From positions 29,500,043 to 29,564,042 of the forward strand of contig OX463849.1 of NCBI GenBank assembly GCA_949825065.1: 64,000 nucleotides of DNA, given 5' to 3'. Of the stretch, positions 45,170 through 56,013 are shown in pieces. Source of the stretch: Odontocerum albicorne. Its lineage: Eukaryota; Arthropoda; Insecta; Trichoptera; Odontoceridae. Position 1 is the stretch's first letter; every line of letters begins with the position of its first letter. The position numbers and the translations under genes are program-made. The notes under the pieces were generated by a model. It was not told the DNA's origin. It was given only the letters and a program-made list of their open reading frames with translations, and made no database searches.

Positions 45170-46626
45170 CCAATAATGGGTTTATGTTTAGGAAAACAAG
45201 TAGAAGCAACGATGAGTCTAGCATAGCTGAAAATGGTGGGCATTTGAAATATCTGAATAAGAATAGTCCACAAAAAGTACGAACGGCTGTGAAAGAGATA
45301 AACAACGGAAAAGCGTTTAGCTGTGATGAAGTGAGCTAGGGGACAGAACTAGGGATTGAACGAATGATCGACTGACTGACAGTTCTTCAACAAATTTCGG
45401 GAATCTAACTACATACCGCAAGACTGGAGGAGTGCAGTGATCGTTCCGTTATATAAAGGTAAGGGTGTAAGAATTGAATATGAAAGTTGGAATATGGAAA
45501 AATTCTGATCGAAAGATTATGAAGAAAGACTAAGAAGAAAGTTTAAGGGAAAAGGGGATACGTAGATCAGATTTTTCTTTACCTATACTAGTGGAAAAAT
45601 GTATGGCAAAAAATAAAAACTGCGTTTGTGGACTTGTGAAAAATTACGACCTCTTGATAAGGGACAAACTATGGAAAAAATTGAATGAATATGGTGTTGA
45701 ACGTAAACTAATACGTAGTAGCACATCATTATACGCTGAAAGTAGATAATGTGTTAGAGTGAATGGTTCTTTAACTAAATGGTTTAATGTTTCAAAACGC
45801 GTAAAGCAAGGTTGCGTTATGTCACCTAGGTTGTTCAATATTTATATAGATTCAAGTGGGAAGAAACTACGAAGATCAAATGGTGGCATAAAAACGTCGA
45901 ATGTAAACGTATGTGAATTACTGTATGCAGATAAGATAGACGTGTTAGCGGAGAGTGAAGATGAATTATAGAGTTTGATGAGTAAATTGTATGAGAGATG
46001 CGAAGAGAAAGATCTGAGTATGAATTTTGCAAAATCCAAAGTAATGGAAATAGAAACATGTAAAAGGAAAAGTAAATAAGACGTATGGGGGAAAAAGAAA
46101 AGATTGTAGCTAATTGAGGGATACTGCTATTTGGGTAGTATTTTCACAGATGATGGAAGAGTTCAGAGACTCTTTAACGGCGTAGTGAAATAAAGTTGTC
46201 AATGGGGCACTAAAATATATATATACTATTGTATAACCGAACGTTATCAACATCTGATAAGATGATAGTCCATAGTAGTATTTTGGTGCCAATTTTGATG
46301 ATTGAGAGCAAAATGTGGACATAAAAAAATACTGAAAGAGGCCGAAAAAAGAATACATAGATTGACAATGAATGGCAGCATATAAAATGAAGTCATAAAG
46401 GATGAATGTGAACTTAATGTTGATGTGTTAAATAAGATGAAAAAGAGCACGCTGATATGGTTTGGGCATGAAACGAATGAATGAAGATAGACTAACAAAA
46501 CATATATACTCGTACGCATATAGTGCTAATGTGAGTGGATGGCGTGTGAAAGGAAGACCAAGGAAAGTATAGTTGGATCAAGTGAATGACATTCTGGAAG
46601 AAGGAAACGTAGAAAATCAGAGAAAT
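45170..46626 (+). pseudogene. RTE-like LINE ORF2 (reverse transcriptase to C-terminus), 5' part of a split copy
   Basis: The best preserved LINE of the window. Blocks in order: VRTAVKEINNGKAFSCDEVS (45277-45336), DWRSAVIVPLYKGKG (45422-45466), VRVNGSLTKWFNVSKRVKQG and CVMSPRLFNIYIDSS (45745-45858), ELLYADKIDVLAESEDEL (45915-45968), then MNFAKSKVMEIET and a YLGSIFTDDGRVQ-like segment (about 46130-46165), and Trp-Phe-Gly-His (about 46460). The active site Tyr-Ala-Asp-Asp reads YADK, so the second catalytic Asp is lost, and several stops and frameshifts are present. The endonuclease end is missing. It is cut at 46627 by a foldback element; its 3' end resumes at 46846. Confidence 0.8.
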
Positions 46627-46845
46627 ATGTTGTTTATAGTTAAGGCATTAACGTTGTGGATCTTTAAAGACATTGTAATTTATTTTATCAAACACTGTTT
46701 ATTCCACTTTTTTTTTCACCTCATCTTCAGGGGAGCAAGACTGGTTTGTGCTCCCCTGAAGATGAGGTGAAAGCCTTGAAACCGGTAGGGTTATACCGTT
46801 ACAAAAAAGTGGAATAAACAGTGTTTGATAAAATAAATTACAAAG
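46627..46845 (-). mobile_element. Foldback element family G, copy 2, inside a LINE
   Basis: Inverted arms ATTTATTTTATCAAACACTG (46678 on) and its partner ending at 46843 enclose a second inverted repeat CTCATCTTCAGGGGAGCA/TGCTCCCCTGAAGATGAG. TCAGAGAAAT flanks the element on both sides (46617-46626 and 46846-46855), a 10-bp target duplication. In the minus orientation it begins TTTGTAATTTATTTTATC and ends ACTATAAACAAC, the same ends as the copy at 53635. It also contains GAAACCGGTAGGGTTATACC. Confidence 0.8.
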
Positions 46846-46965
46846 TCAGAGAAATCGTTGTAAGGATGTGGAAGAGGCTAACGGTGTGTGTCGAGATAAG
46901 CCAGTCTGGCACTCTGTCCTCTCTGCCTACCCCGACAAGAAAATGGCGTGATGGTATATCAATTG
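46846..46965 (+). mobile_element. RTE-like LINE, 3' part of the split copy
   Basis: GTAAGGATGTGGAAGAGGC, then CTGGCACTCTGTCCTCTC and TGCCTACCCCGACAAGAAAA with TGGCGTGATGGTA form the 3' end also seen at 8490, 48670 and 57130. Confidence 0.75.
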
Positions 46966-47425
46966 ATGATTTTCAGTGCCCCAATAGCGGCTATTCTGTT
47001 TATTAACAAAGCCAGCCAAGTCGAAATGTGCCTCGTCGCTCATGATGATTTTTAGCCAAAAATGGTGGTCGTCTATACCGACCTGTAAAACCCGAGCACT
47101 CCAACCTCGCCGCCGTTTATGGTCATTTTCCTATAGCTCTTATGTCAATTGAATTTTATACGAATAAAAATGCAAATCTTTTCTGATAATTTCTAACAAA
47201 CATGATGTAGACATTCCCAATTCTTGTGCACGGCGTCGATGAGAGGTGTACGGACGTTCACCTGCACTCTGCCTCACTGTATCAATATTTTCTGACGTAC
47301 GTTGGCTTCGTTGTTGCTCAGACTTTGCTTTATCTCCCAGTGTATGCAAATTTTTAAAAGTATTCATTACACGCTGAATGGTTGACTTGCTTGGCACATG
47401 ATTTAAACAAAAAAAAAACACGCAA
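46966..47425 (-). pseudogene. Mariner-like transposase, N-terminal half
   Basis: On the minus strand: PSKSTIQRVMNTFKNLHTLG (helix-turn-helix region, starting near 47393), ENIDTVRQSAGERPYTSHRR and RAQELGMSTSCLLEIIRKDL, then KIQLT. After a frameshift, IIMSDEAHFDLAGFVNKQNS and RYWG (about 47050-46985) contain the first catalytic Asp in its Ser-Asp-Glu-Ala-His-Phe context. The rest of the catalytic domain is missing. Belongs to the Tc1/mariner superfamily, related to the deleted element at 19065. Confidence 0.8.
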
Positions 47426-48669
47426 TTTTCTTCGCGTATTCACAGCTGAACAATTATTTAAATAAATTGTTTTAATAATTTCAAAACGTCATTGCGGAGA
47501 TAGATGCTCTATAATAAATTGTTATCAACCATTTACCACCACTGTTAAATATGAACTGACAAATAATAGCCCAATCAAAATGGCGGCCAAACAAAATCGG
47601 CCTGGAACATAAAACGCATACTGTATTTGATACAGGTTTAACCCAATTCCATTACGCAAAATGCATGACATAAGAAAAAAAGTCTAAACATATTTCGATA
47701 CGATAGGTAATCTGTCACGATCAAGTCTTGTATGATTGTCAGATCTTGTTGATGAAACATGTTTATGCGTGTATTGATTTATTGTTGGGTCAAAACCATG
47801 CGAGGGTGAACTATGTGCATTTCATTTTCCTTGATTTTTGTTAATTTGTGAGTGCTATTTTGTGTGTACAATATTTATTACTTATGAAAGCTCAATATAT
47901 TCTATAATTTAGTTTGTTAATTACTATTTTTGTTTTGTTTTGTGAAACCTACCTGCCTTAAGATGGGCATATTCCTAGTAAGGTAGGGGAGAGCTATATT
48001 AAAATAAATGTGTGAGAGTTGTTGCCCTTTATCAAGAACCCAGTATTTACACATCAAACCTTAAGTTTTGATGGCAAGGATATCAAAGATTAATCTTCTG
48101 CGGAGTTTTTTATGTGACGTTATTTTTGCGTTGTATTATAAATGTAATGCTGTATTTTTATATAGGCATGCTTCAGGCGTTAAAATTTCTTTAAAAAAAA
48201 AACATTTTATTTTTAATGCAAATCACGCACCGTACGTAACATTTTTTACGCAACAAAACATTAAACGTTATTCTAGCGTGATGCTAACAACTCTTCAGCC
48301 ATAACTCTCTTTTATGAGCCCAACACCTTATTATTCCGTGCTCTTGGAATACTCAACTTCAGTATTTTCTCTGCCTTTAGTGTTGCCACTAAGTCCCAAA
48401 AGTGCCGTTTGACGTTTCCAGTTAATTCCGCACATCAAAATGACACCTTGGCTGGCACATTAAGTCGTTGTTTAATCGTTTTAGGCACACATAAATACTC
48501 GACTTGTCATGGACATATCATATCCGAAGGATATTGTGCCAGACTTGTCTCAGATGTCTAAAGGACACTACTATAAGCTGGGTCCAACTTGGAATTGCGA
48601 AATATTAAGGAATCAATTACCTAATTATATCATTGTGTTAAATTTTAACTGTATGTGCTTTTGCTACTA
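47426..48669. other. Unassigned stretch
   Basis: The 5' end of the mariner-like element probably extends into 47426-47640. The remainder is not recognised. Confidence 0.35.
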
Positions 48670-49105
48670 GCTATTTTAAAATTAATGCTCATTACAACTA
48701 TGATGTATGGGAGTGAAAAGTGGACGTGGAAAATCTTGAAAGCAGCAGAATAAATGTATAGCTGAGAAGACTAAAAGAGGTGACGATGACAAAATACGAA
48801 ATTAATCGATTAGGGATGAATCTAAACTCAACTATCAAGTACGATGAAAAGAAAAAAAAAACACGGTGAGACGATTTGGTCATGTAAAATAAAAGATTGA
48901 AGAAAGACTATGGAAACAAATATATAGTGTCAACGTGAGTAGAAGGCTAGGAAAAAATATAAATGGCATTTTGAAAGGATATGTAAAAGTAATTTGAGAA
49001 AATGTACGGATGTAGAAGAGGCAAAAGAGATGTGTCACAATTGGAATGACTTGCGATCTGTTATCTTTGCCCACCCCGATAGGAAAACGGGGGTGGTTAT
49101 ATGTA
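48670..49105 (+). mobile_element. RTE-like LINE 3' end fragment
   Basis: LITTMMYGSEKWTWK near 48688-48732 is the Tyr-Gly-Ser-Glu-x-Trp block. A decayed Val-Arg-Arg-Phe-Gly-His segment lies near 48865, then the terminal box TTGCGATCTGTTATCTTTGC and CCACCCCGATAGGAAAACGG. Confidence 0.65.
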
Positions 49106-49682
49106 TGTATGTACCATTCAAAGTGGAACACAAGTTTACTTGTCGTTGTTGTCACCAGAGATGACAGTGTAAATCGATTTGTAATAGCTGAATATTGTAG
49201 TGTATAGAGCAATGAATTTCAGTACTAGCAGCGTCTTATTCCCTTATTGGGTTCCTGATAATAGCAACAGTTTTACGCTATTTGGCTGATGTTTGCTTCC
49301 AGTCGTACAGAACATTAATTTTGAACGTGTCATGCAGTACGTTCTTATATATTTTAAGCTGCCTTCTGTGTTTTCATCTGGTCTCAGTCAGCTGTTCAAA
49401 GAACATATTTCTTGATAGTCTGGAGTCAGGGATCTAAACATAAACAAATGAGTACGCGACATAATAGCCTCGATGCTTTTGTAGTTTGCTCTTCTCAAAT
49501 ATTCAGTGTTTTATCATCTATGGTACCATAGAGCCTTCATATTGGAATGAGGTGCCTCTGCTTATATTTTTCGAATGATATAATGTATCGCCTGTAGTGA
49601 GTCTATACATTTAGCAAATGCTTGAAAGGTTCATACGCTTCGTTCAGACTTCTCATTGGGTGGGATTTTATACACTAGTTTA
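49106..49682. other. Unassigned stretch
   Basis: Moderately G+C-rich; possibly old minus-strand coding relics, but none that I can name. Confidence 0.3.
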
Positions 49683-49935
49683 ATATTAAAGATCTGGGTG
49701 TCTTGTTCCACAGCAATCTCACATTTGGTCCTCACATAGAAATTATGTGCAACTCAGCGTATAAAACTCTAGGATTTGTAATGAGAATCTCTAAGTCGTT
49801 TGAAAACCAAATGGTGGTCAAAACGTTGTTTAATTCATTGATCCGTAGCAAACTAGAAAGCAATGCTTGTATTTGGAGCCCGGTGGGGGCGGAGAAAGTA
49901 CAAACAAAATATAGAACTTATTATGTCGTCACTAT
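49683..49935 (+). pseudogene. LINE reverse-transcriptase fragment (jockey/CR1-like)
   Basis: IKDLGVLFHSNLTFGPHIE, then YKTLGFVMRISKSF and TLFNSLIRSKLESNACIWSP form the thumb-region blocks of jockey/CR1-like ORF2 (Lys-Asp-Leu-Gly-Val, Leu-Gly-Phe, Arg-Ser-x-Leu-Glu). Open from 49703 to 49939, without flanking domains. Confidence 0.75.
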
Positions 49936-51169
49936 CTGATAAAGATAAAAATATCAATTTAAATATATATATTTTCTAACGTCATTGGCTAAAATTATTA
50001 AATAATGATTCGATTACGGCCGTAGTCATTACATACAAATATTAAAATAAAGACAACCTTAAACAATATGACATGAATGGAAATAAAATATATATTACTT
50101 TAAAATAGAAAACCACAATTGGAAGGAAAAAGTATATTTGATATCATACACATATCCTTTAGAAAAACAAACTGTTTAGAAATTCATAGAAAATAGGACA
50201 TCAAGAACACATTTATATCTTAAAACACAGAATACTCGAAAATAACAAAATAAAACATTTTGTCAAAAAAATATATGTACTATACATGTTAACTTCTCAA
50301 TGAGGTCATTAATGTATGAAAAAATACTTTTGTCATTTCAATATGGATTTTTTACAATTTTTTTTAATAAAGCCACTTAAGCTTAGTTGAACTGATTTTA
50401 CGTATAATTTTTGTCTTCAAAAGTGAACAAGTTATCGACGGGATTTGATAATTTATTTCAATTTCCATGTTAAAAGGTAAAACGTGCATTGAAGAAGCTG
50501 AATCATACTAACTTAAGTTCAATATGATAATGGACCGAAAGTAGATGTGTCGGGTGGCTCAGAAAACAATCACCACAAGTAAAATTCTTGCAGGAAGTAT
50601 CCGCTAACTGAAGCGGCTAGAACGAGGAGCGAAGTGCGCGACACCCGATACCCTTGCTAAACTGAAAGTATTGTATATTAAAAACTTATATTATAGGGAT
50701 CGCCTCATTAAAACTTTTATCGGGCCGTTTCAGAGCTGCGCAACGAATAAATATGTTAAGAATGTTTTTTTAAAACATATAATTTATGGTTATATTTAGA
50801 TAAAGTTGCATTTATATGAAAACAAATATTTAATATAATATTTAAGCAAGCTTCATCCATACAAGCGATGATTTTACAGAATTCTATTTAAGAAATATTT
50901 TTTTTCTTTAAAGACTTTGTTGGCATAAACCTAAGCCAGATAAATGTTTTTAATAAACCACATAACCATGCATTGTTATTTTTATTTATCAAATATTTTG
51001 ATATCATTGTTTTAAAAGAAGAGGATACATTTTATGCATGATTCGTAAGGGAATATTTGAATAACTTTTTATTTGCAGCATTTGCAAATATAAGTAGAAA
51101 TGGAAGAGCAGATCTATCACTATCACGACGTAAATATGTAGTTAAGTCTCTCGTCTTCACAACATTTAT
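49936..51169. other. Unassigned stretch
   Basis: AT-rich; 50545-50680 carries a short less AT-rich patch (GTGTCGGGTGGCTC...GACACCCGATACCC). No feature recognised. Confidence 0.35.
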
Positions 51170-51610
51170 GTGTAGCGCGGAGACTTGAACTCTGAGTGCA
51201 ACCGAGAGACGTAGAATAGATGCATTTGAAATGTGGTACTGAAGAAAGATGTAACAAATTCCATGGACAGTAAGGCGAACTAACGCCTTTATTCTCGAAA
51301 AATTGAATGATACCAACAGATTGTCGACAATATTCTTTCGACGGGTCCTCCGATTCTTTGAAAACATTGCTCGTAGCCCAGTACATTGCTCGTAGCTCGT
51401 AGACAGTTTAGAGAGGTTTGTGAAGGACGACGCATATGAGGAAGATTCCCAATCCTTTGGACTGACCAAGTGAGAGATGCAACTGGACTAATAACAACTA
51501 CTCTTTGAGTTTCGGAGTGCAGAGATGGATGGATGGTAATCGTCAAGGGCTGTCAAGGTAGTTGCGACGCTCAGTCATGAGCTACACGACATGGTGGATT
51601 AATGTTATTC
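51170..51610 (+). pseudogene. LINE ORF2 C-terminal fragment
   Basis: With frameshifts the plus strand reads ERRRIDAFEMWYW, IPWTVRRTN (about 51255-51282), NRLSTIFFRRVLRFF-like sequence (about 51316-51360) and a Trp-Thr-Asp-Gln-Val-Arg-Asp-Ala-Thr-Gly block (51455-51490). These are the typical C-terminal blocks of an insect LINE reverse transcriptase. A short internal duplication TTGCTCGTAGC lies at 51367-51395. Confidence 0.75.
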
Positions 51611-51879
51611 GTATAAATAAAAAAGTTATAAATAATCTCAATAAAACATGTCCTAAACTGCAAACTTAACGCGTCCTCAACTGTAAACTCAAGGAGAAGA
51701 AAAAGGTACGATGATGATGATAAATACGATACTTTACATATAGTTATTAACTTTGTGTTTTAAGAAGTAAGTCTTAAGAAAGTTTTCCGATATTGAATTT
51801 GATTATTTTTGTGTCGTGTTATCTTTTATTATCGCTTGTCTTGTTATTATTTGACGATATTATGTTGTTCATATTTTGA

Positions 51880-52310
51880 TGTAGGCGATCTTCTTAGCAT
51901 TCACGTTAAGCAAATGGGCGTCTCAGATTCGATACCTGGTGGATTCACCCTTAGGTTGTTTATATCTGAATTTATACCCTTAAGCCGTTTGAATTTTAAC
52001 TATTTAATTATTATATCCACGCTTTTATCATACATTCTTAAAGTGCTTTGAAACTACGCACAAACAGCGCTGTATAAAAAAACTCTGCCTTAAGAAAAGC
52101 TGCTGCAGATTAAACCTACCTGTCATCTTAAAACTTTGATCTCCTTACCATCGGAATTTTGGGTTTAATCTATCAAAACTGTGCTTGTTATAGTGTTACA
52201 GCTTGCACGCAATAAATCAATACACGCACAATGCACATGCATGTTCCATCCGCAAGACGGCTGATAGTTATGCTCAATCACGAGGATTTCCCTATCTTCA
52301 TCACACAGTA
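51880..52310 (+). mobile_element. SINE family C, copy 2
   Basis: Head CTTAGCATTCACGTTAAGCA with B box GATTCGATACC (51930), body TATAAAAAAACTCTGCCTTA and GCTGCAGATTAAA, end AAGACGGCTGATAGTTATGC. Partner of 12355-12770. Confidence 0.6.
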
Positions 52311-53114
52311 CAACCTAGCATACTCATTACAATCTAGCAATCTCTTCCACCATATTTTAGTTTAAATGTAAATGATAAAATAAACGTATATTTCAATCTA
52401 CATTTCTTTTCTTAAAAACTAAGTAGGTAATTTTTTTGTTTTTAGAAAGTAATGAAAATATTGTTATATAATTCTTAAACGACCCCGCATCGTCTTACCC
52501 TTGGCATCCGTGTCAAGATTTATTCACGCTAAAAGATGAGCTTTGAAAGTACTTGGCGTTAAGCCGGAGTTACTCTGATGGATAGTGCCTAGTGCCTAGT
52601 GCCTCCGGAAGATGAAAGGGTGCTGCTAATCCAGCACTTAATCAACACCTTTCCCCTTTGGATCTTCTCCATCCACTGTCGTCCTCTGCCCTGCCACCCT
52701 TGTTCGCCTTTCAGCCGCTCTTCACGGCTGAAAAAGTTACAATCTTCCTATAACAGGTGATTTGTAAGGATTTCCATTGTTCCTTCACTCCTTCCTTCAA
52801 TGCCGAAGAGTGTGAGTCACTTGATTTAAATTCTAAACTTGAAGGACTATTATTTGTTTCGCCTGAGTAGGAGAGCTTTCCTTTGATATTGGCTGTCAGG
52901 GTGTAAAGTAGATTTGAGCGCAAAGTACAAATCTTGTAACAGATTTCTATTACCTTTATAATTGGTGGAAAGAGATATTTAATAACATGTTGTAATTTAT
53001 GTTAAATAAATTTAATATTCAATACATGCACTAAGAAATATTAAATTGTGGTTCATGATAGCGTAGTGATGGTTACTCAATTATTTAATTCAGCTTATTT
53101 ATTTTTTGTATTAT
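52311..53114. other. Unassigned stretch
   Basis: 52490-52760 is less AT-rich and holds a triple TAGTGCC repeat (52584-52604); no domain recognised. Confidence 0.35.
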
Positions 53115-53515
53115 AATTTGTATGTATGAACATCATTTTCTATTTGGGATTTTATTTCGATAAAATTTGGACTCTTATCAGCTTTTCTCTTGTTTCGCTG
53201 GCTGTTAATCGGAGGTGGTATTTGTGGGTTAACTCTTTTATTTTTTCTGACATTTATTATTTTTCGATTTTTTTAAATGAGCAAGGGTGTGGGCTCAAAA
53301 AAATCTGATGTCCTCGCTATCGAGCTCGCCCTATATTGTGTTGGTGGTGTGTATTTAGACCGAGGCATGTTATGAGATGAGCCCAGACCTTTTGATAGCT
53401 TCTCTCTTAAATGTATTTTCTGCTATTTATCTTGAGATATACGTGCAATTTCGGAATTTATTTTTTATATAAGTATATATTATGTTGCTATAAATAAACC
53501 TATATTTATTTATTT
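53115..53515 (+). mobile_element. LINE 3' end, tail family 2 (third, longest copy)
   Basis: GTTATGAGATGAGCCCAGAC, CTTTTGATAGCTTCTCTC, TTTTCTGCTATTTATCTTG and TGCTATAAATAAACCTATA with a TTTATTTATTTAA tail. It extends the family about 150 bases further 5' than the other copies (GGGTGTGGGCTCAAAAAAAT). Confidence 0.65.
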
Positions 53516-53634
53516 AATAGTGCTGATATTAATGGACAGGAGTTAAACGTAAACATAAAAAAATGTTAAAGGAACCGAGTAAATGTGGTGTAAATCCGTG
53601 AACGTGAACAGAGAAGAAAATATGATTGAATTAA

Positions 53635-53772
53635 GAAATTGTAATTTATTTTTATCAAACACTGTTTATCCCACTTTAAAAAAAAAGTGGAATAAACAGT
53701 GTTTGATAAAAATAAATTACAATGTCTTTAAACCTCCACAACGTAAATGCCTTAACTATAAACAACGAATTA
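53635..53772 (+). mobile_element. Foldback element family G, copy 3, with target duplication
   Basis: TGTAATTTATTTTTATCAAA...CCCACTTT and its inverse AAAGTGGAATAAACAG... form a 48-bp-armed hairpin with almost no loop. The right end runs ATGTCTTTAAACCTCCACAA to AACTATAAACAAC. GAATTAAGAAAT stands on both sides (about 53628-53639 and 53767-53778), a 10-12-bp target duplication. Confidence 0.8.
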
Positions 53773-54177
53773 AGAAATGTAATTTTGAACAATGAATGTG
53801 GGTAAAACATTGATATGTTAAATAAGACAAAAAATATCACGTTAAGATGGTCTGGACATGTTGAATGAAGAGGTAATGAAAAATTGACCAATTTATAGGG
53901 TAAAAAGTACAACAGCTGACTCGCATGTCGACATATTAAATTCGACTCTCTCATGATTCGGGGGGATGGTGGCTGAATTGACAGAAGAATGAGTATTTTT
54001 TTTAATTTATAACATTTTCACTAATCTTAGACTTAACCGTACTGTGCAAAGATGATCATTGGCAAAAGAGATTATAAAAGTAAGTTTCATATAAAATTAT
54101 CTGTTTTGTCAGTATTCATTGTTTTATTTGTTGTTAATGGTCTTTTAAATGAAAATAAAATAAACTATTGTTATTTG

Positions 54178-54522
54178 TTTGGTAAACACTGTTTAGTTAA
54201 ACACTGCTAAGTCAAACACTGTTTAGTTAAACACTGTTAAGGCAGATACTGTTTAGTTAAACACTGTTAAATCAAACACTGTTTGTGTTAAATCAAACAC
54301 TGTTAAGGCAGATACTGTTTAGTTAAACACTGTTAAATCAAACACTGTTTAGTTAAACACTGCTAAGTCAAACACTGTTTAGTTAAACACTGTTAAGGCA
54401 GATACTGTTTAGTTAAACACTATTAAATCAAACACTGTTTAGTTAAACACTGTAAAGTCAAACACTGTTTAGTTAAATACGGTTAAGTCAAACACTGTTT
54501 AGTTAAACACTGTTAAGTCAAA
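54178..54522 (+). repeat. Minisatellite grown from the foldback arm
   Basis: About a dozen variants of TCAAACACTGTTTAGTTAAA and CACTGTTAAGGCAGATACTG. The core AAACACTGTTTA is the arm sequence of foldback family G. Confidence 0.9.
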
Positions 54523-54541
54523 ACCTAACCTAACCTAACCC
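54523..54541 (-). repeat. Short telomere-like run (CCTAA)3-4
   Basis: ACCTAACCTAACCTAACCC, the insect telomere motif TTAGG on the minus strand, interior to the foldback element. Confidence 0.6.
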
Positions 54542-54759
54542 TACTGGATTCAAGGTTTTGCCCTCACCATCGGAGTCTTGTTTGTGCTCCCCTGATGACA
54601 AGGGGAGCACCTAGAAACCGGTAGGGTTATACCGTTATACAAAGTGGAATGAAAAGTGTTTGGTAAAATAAGTTACAATGTATTTAAACCTCCATAGTGG
54701 GAATGTCTTAACTATAAATATTGTATAAAATATACCAATTTATAATGCAAGCTTAACTG

Positions 54760-54985
54760 ACAGTAGTCGTAGTGATCACCCGAGAAAAGTATGAAGCGAT
54801 TAAGAAAAATTCATTGGGAAAAATGAAAGATACGAAATAGAAGAAACAGCAGGAATCAGGAAGAAGATGTATGAATATGTAGAAGGTGAACGAAGTATGC
54901 AGTGATGCTTCGTTAAAAATATTGGAATCCTCTCTATTCACCCCAACATGGTCATGGCGTGTGTTATTATTGGCCAAGCTTAAAA
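54760..54985 (+). mobile_element. RTE-like LINE 3' end, decayed
   Basis: AAATATTGGAATCCTCTCTA...CACCCCAACATGGTCATGGC resembles the family's 3' end; the upstream AGAAGAAACAGCAGGAATCA is the corresponding C-terminal region. Confidence 0.4.
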
Positions 54986-55153
54986 TATTTTCTGTGAAAA
55001 CTATAAACTCTATTGTATGTATAAATGTTCGTAAACGTTGTATTTATTTTAGCGATTTCTTACGTAATTAAACTGTTTGTTTTTTGATGGGTACATAGAA
55101 CACTTTCCATAGTTTTATTATTACTAAGTTTGAACATTAACAAGAGACTAAAG

Positions 55154-55813
55154 CATAGTTTCCCAAACTTTTTCACCCCGTACACCACTTGCCGATTTTT
55201 TTGTTTGCCTAGACCCCCTGCCTGCCTAACATTGAATTTCTCTAAACTTATCAACTTCAAATGTGTTTTGACAGCTGACCCAATGCTATTCAACTTGACA
55301 AGGTTTTTTGTAGAGTGGACAATTGTAAAAAAAGAAAAACATGTACAATTTTTATTCATACTTTTATTGAAAAGACACAAAATGCAAGTAAATATTTGGT
55401 TTTGGAACGAAACAAAACAAAACCTAGTAAAATTCTTACATAAAATTAATACACAACTAATACTGTTAATGAGAGGGATGAACCTGGTGCTTTGATAGCA
55501 ATGATTCAATATTTGGCTTCAAATTGTTGAGGTATTGGCTTAAATCTCTACGTTCGGCGATTTGCATTCGATTTCTTTGTATAAGTTTTTTCTATGTCTA
55601 ATATAAGTATTATGTACACACAATCTGTGTTAGGTGTAATAAGACATTTACGGAACGCCTAAATATTGATGATGATCTGTTTAAATGGGATCCGCTCACG
55701 TGGACCCCCATTTACATTTCGTGCACCCCCAATTTCTTTTCTCGCTGATATAGATCCCCTGCAAGTCGAAATCGACCCTTGGGGGTCCATATAGACCACT
55801 TTGGGAATCTTTG
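55154..55813. mobile_element. 660-bp hAT-like non-autonomous element
   Basis: The ends CATAGTTTCCCAAACT and (minus strand) CAAAGATTCCCAAAGT form short imperfect inverted repeats typical of hAT. GACTAAAG stands directly outside on both sides (55146-55153 and 55814-55821), an 8-bp target duplication, the hAT size. The left interior has CACCCCGTACACCACTTG and the right interior GGGGGTCCATATAGACC, also seen in hAT-derived short elements. The frames on both strands inside show no catalytic domain. Confidence 0.85.
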
Positions 55814-55885
55814 GACTAAAGCATCAGTATTTTTTAAATTTAATTAAGTATTAAGTCTGGTCTTTATCATGATCAGTGATTTTAT

Positions 55886-55960
55886 AATAGCCTTCGTGCC
55901 CTAATTAATTAGACATTTGACTTCTATTTGGGGTTTCTGGTTTGATTCCCGATAGTACTC
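55886..55960 (+). mobile_element. SINE family A head
   Basis: GCCCTAATTAATTAGACATT in place of the A box, B box GGTTTGATTCCC, then GATAGTACTC. Tail missing or strongly changed. Confidence 0.55.
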
Positions 55961-55999
55961 AAAAAATATATAAGTTCGTCTGAAAGCAATACACGTTCT

Positions 56000-56013
56000 A
56001 CATACTCGTATGT
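56000..56013 (+). other. 14-mer ACATACTCGTATGT
   Basis: Identical to 15993-16006; contains the octamer TACTCGTA at 56003. Confidence 0.5.

Larger units (their letters stand above)
54166..54722 (+). mobile_element. Foldback element family G, copy 4, left arm expanded
   Basis: The left end (TTGTTATTTGTTTGGTAAAC) corresponds to the family's left arm. It passes into a minisatellite (54178-54522). Then come GTGCTCCCCTGATGACAAGG, GGAGCACCTAGAAACCGGTA, GGGTTATACC, the right arm GTGGAATGAAAAGTGTTTGG and the right end AAACCTCCATAGTGGGAATG...CTTAACTATAAATATTG. Confidence 0.65.

Noticed and set aside
50545..50680. Inverted TCGGGTG/CACCCGA pair as a terminal repeat
   Set aside because: Only 7 bp long, no target duplication, no second copy seen.
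55060..55509. 149-codon (minus) and 121-codon (plus) open frames
   Set aside because: They overlap each other across the hAT-like element end and show no transposase or other domain.
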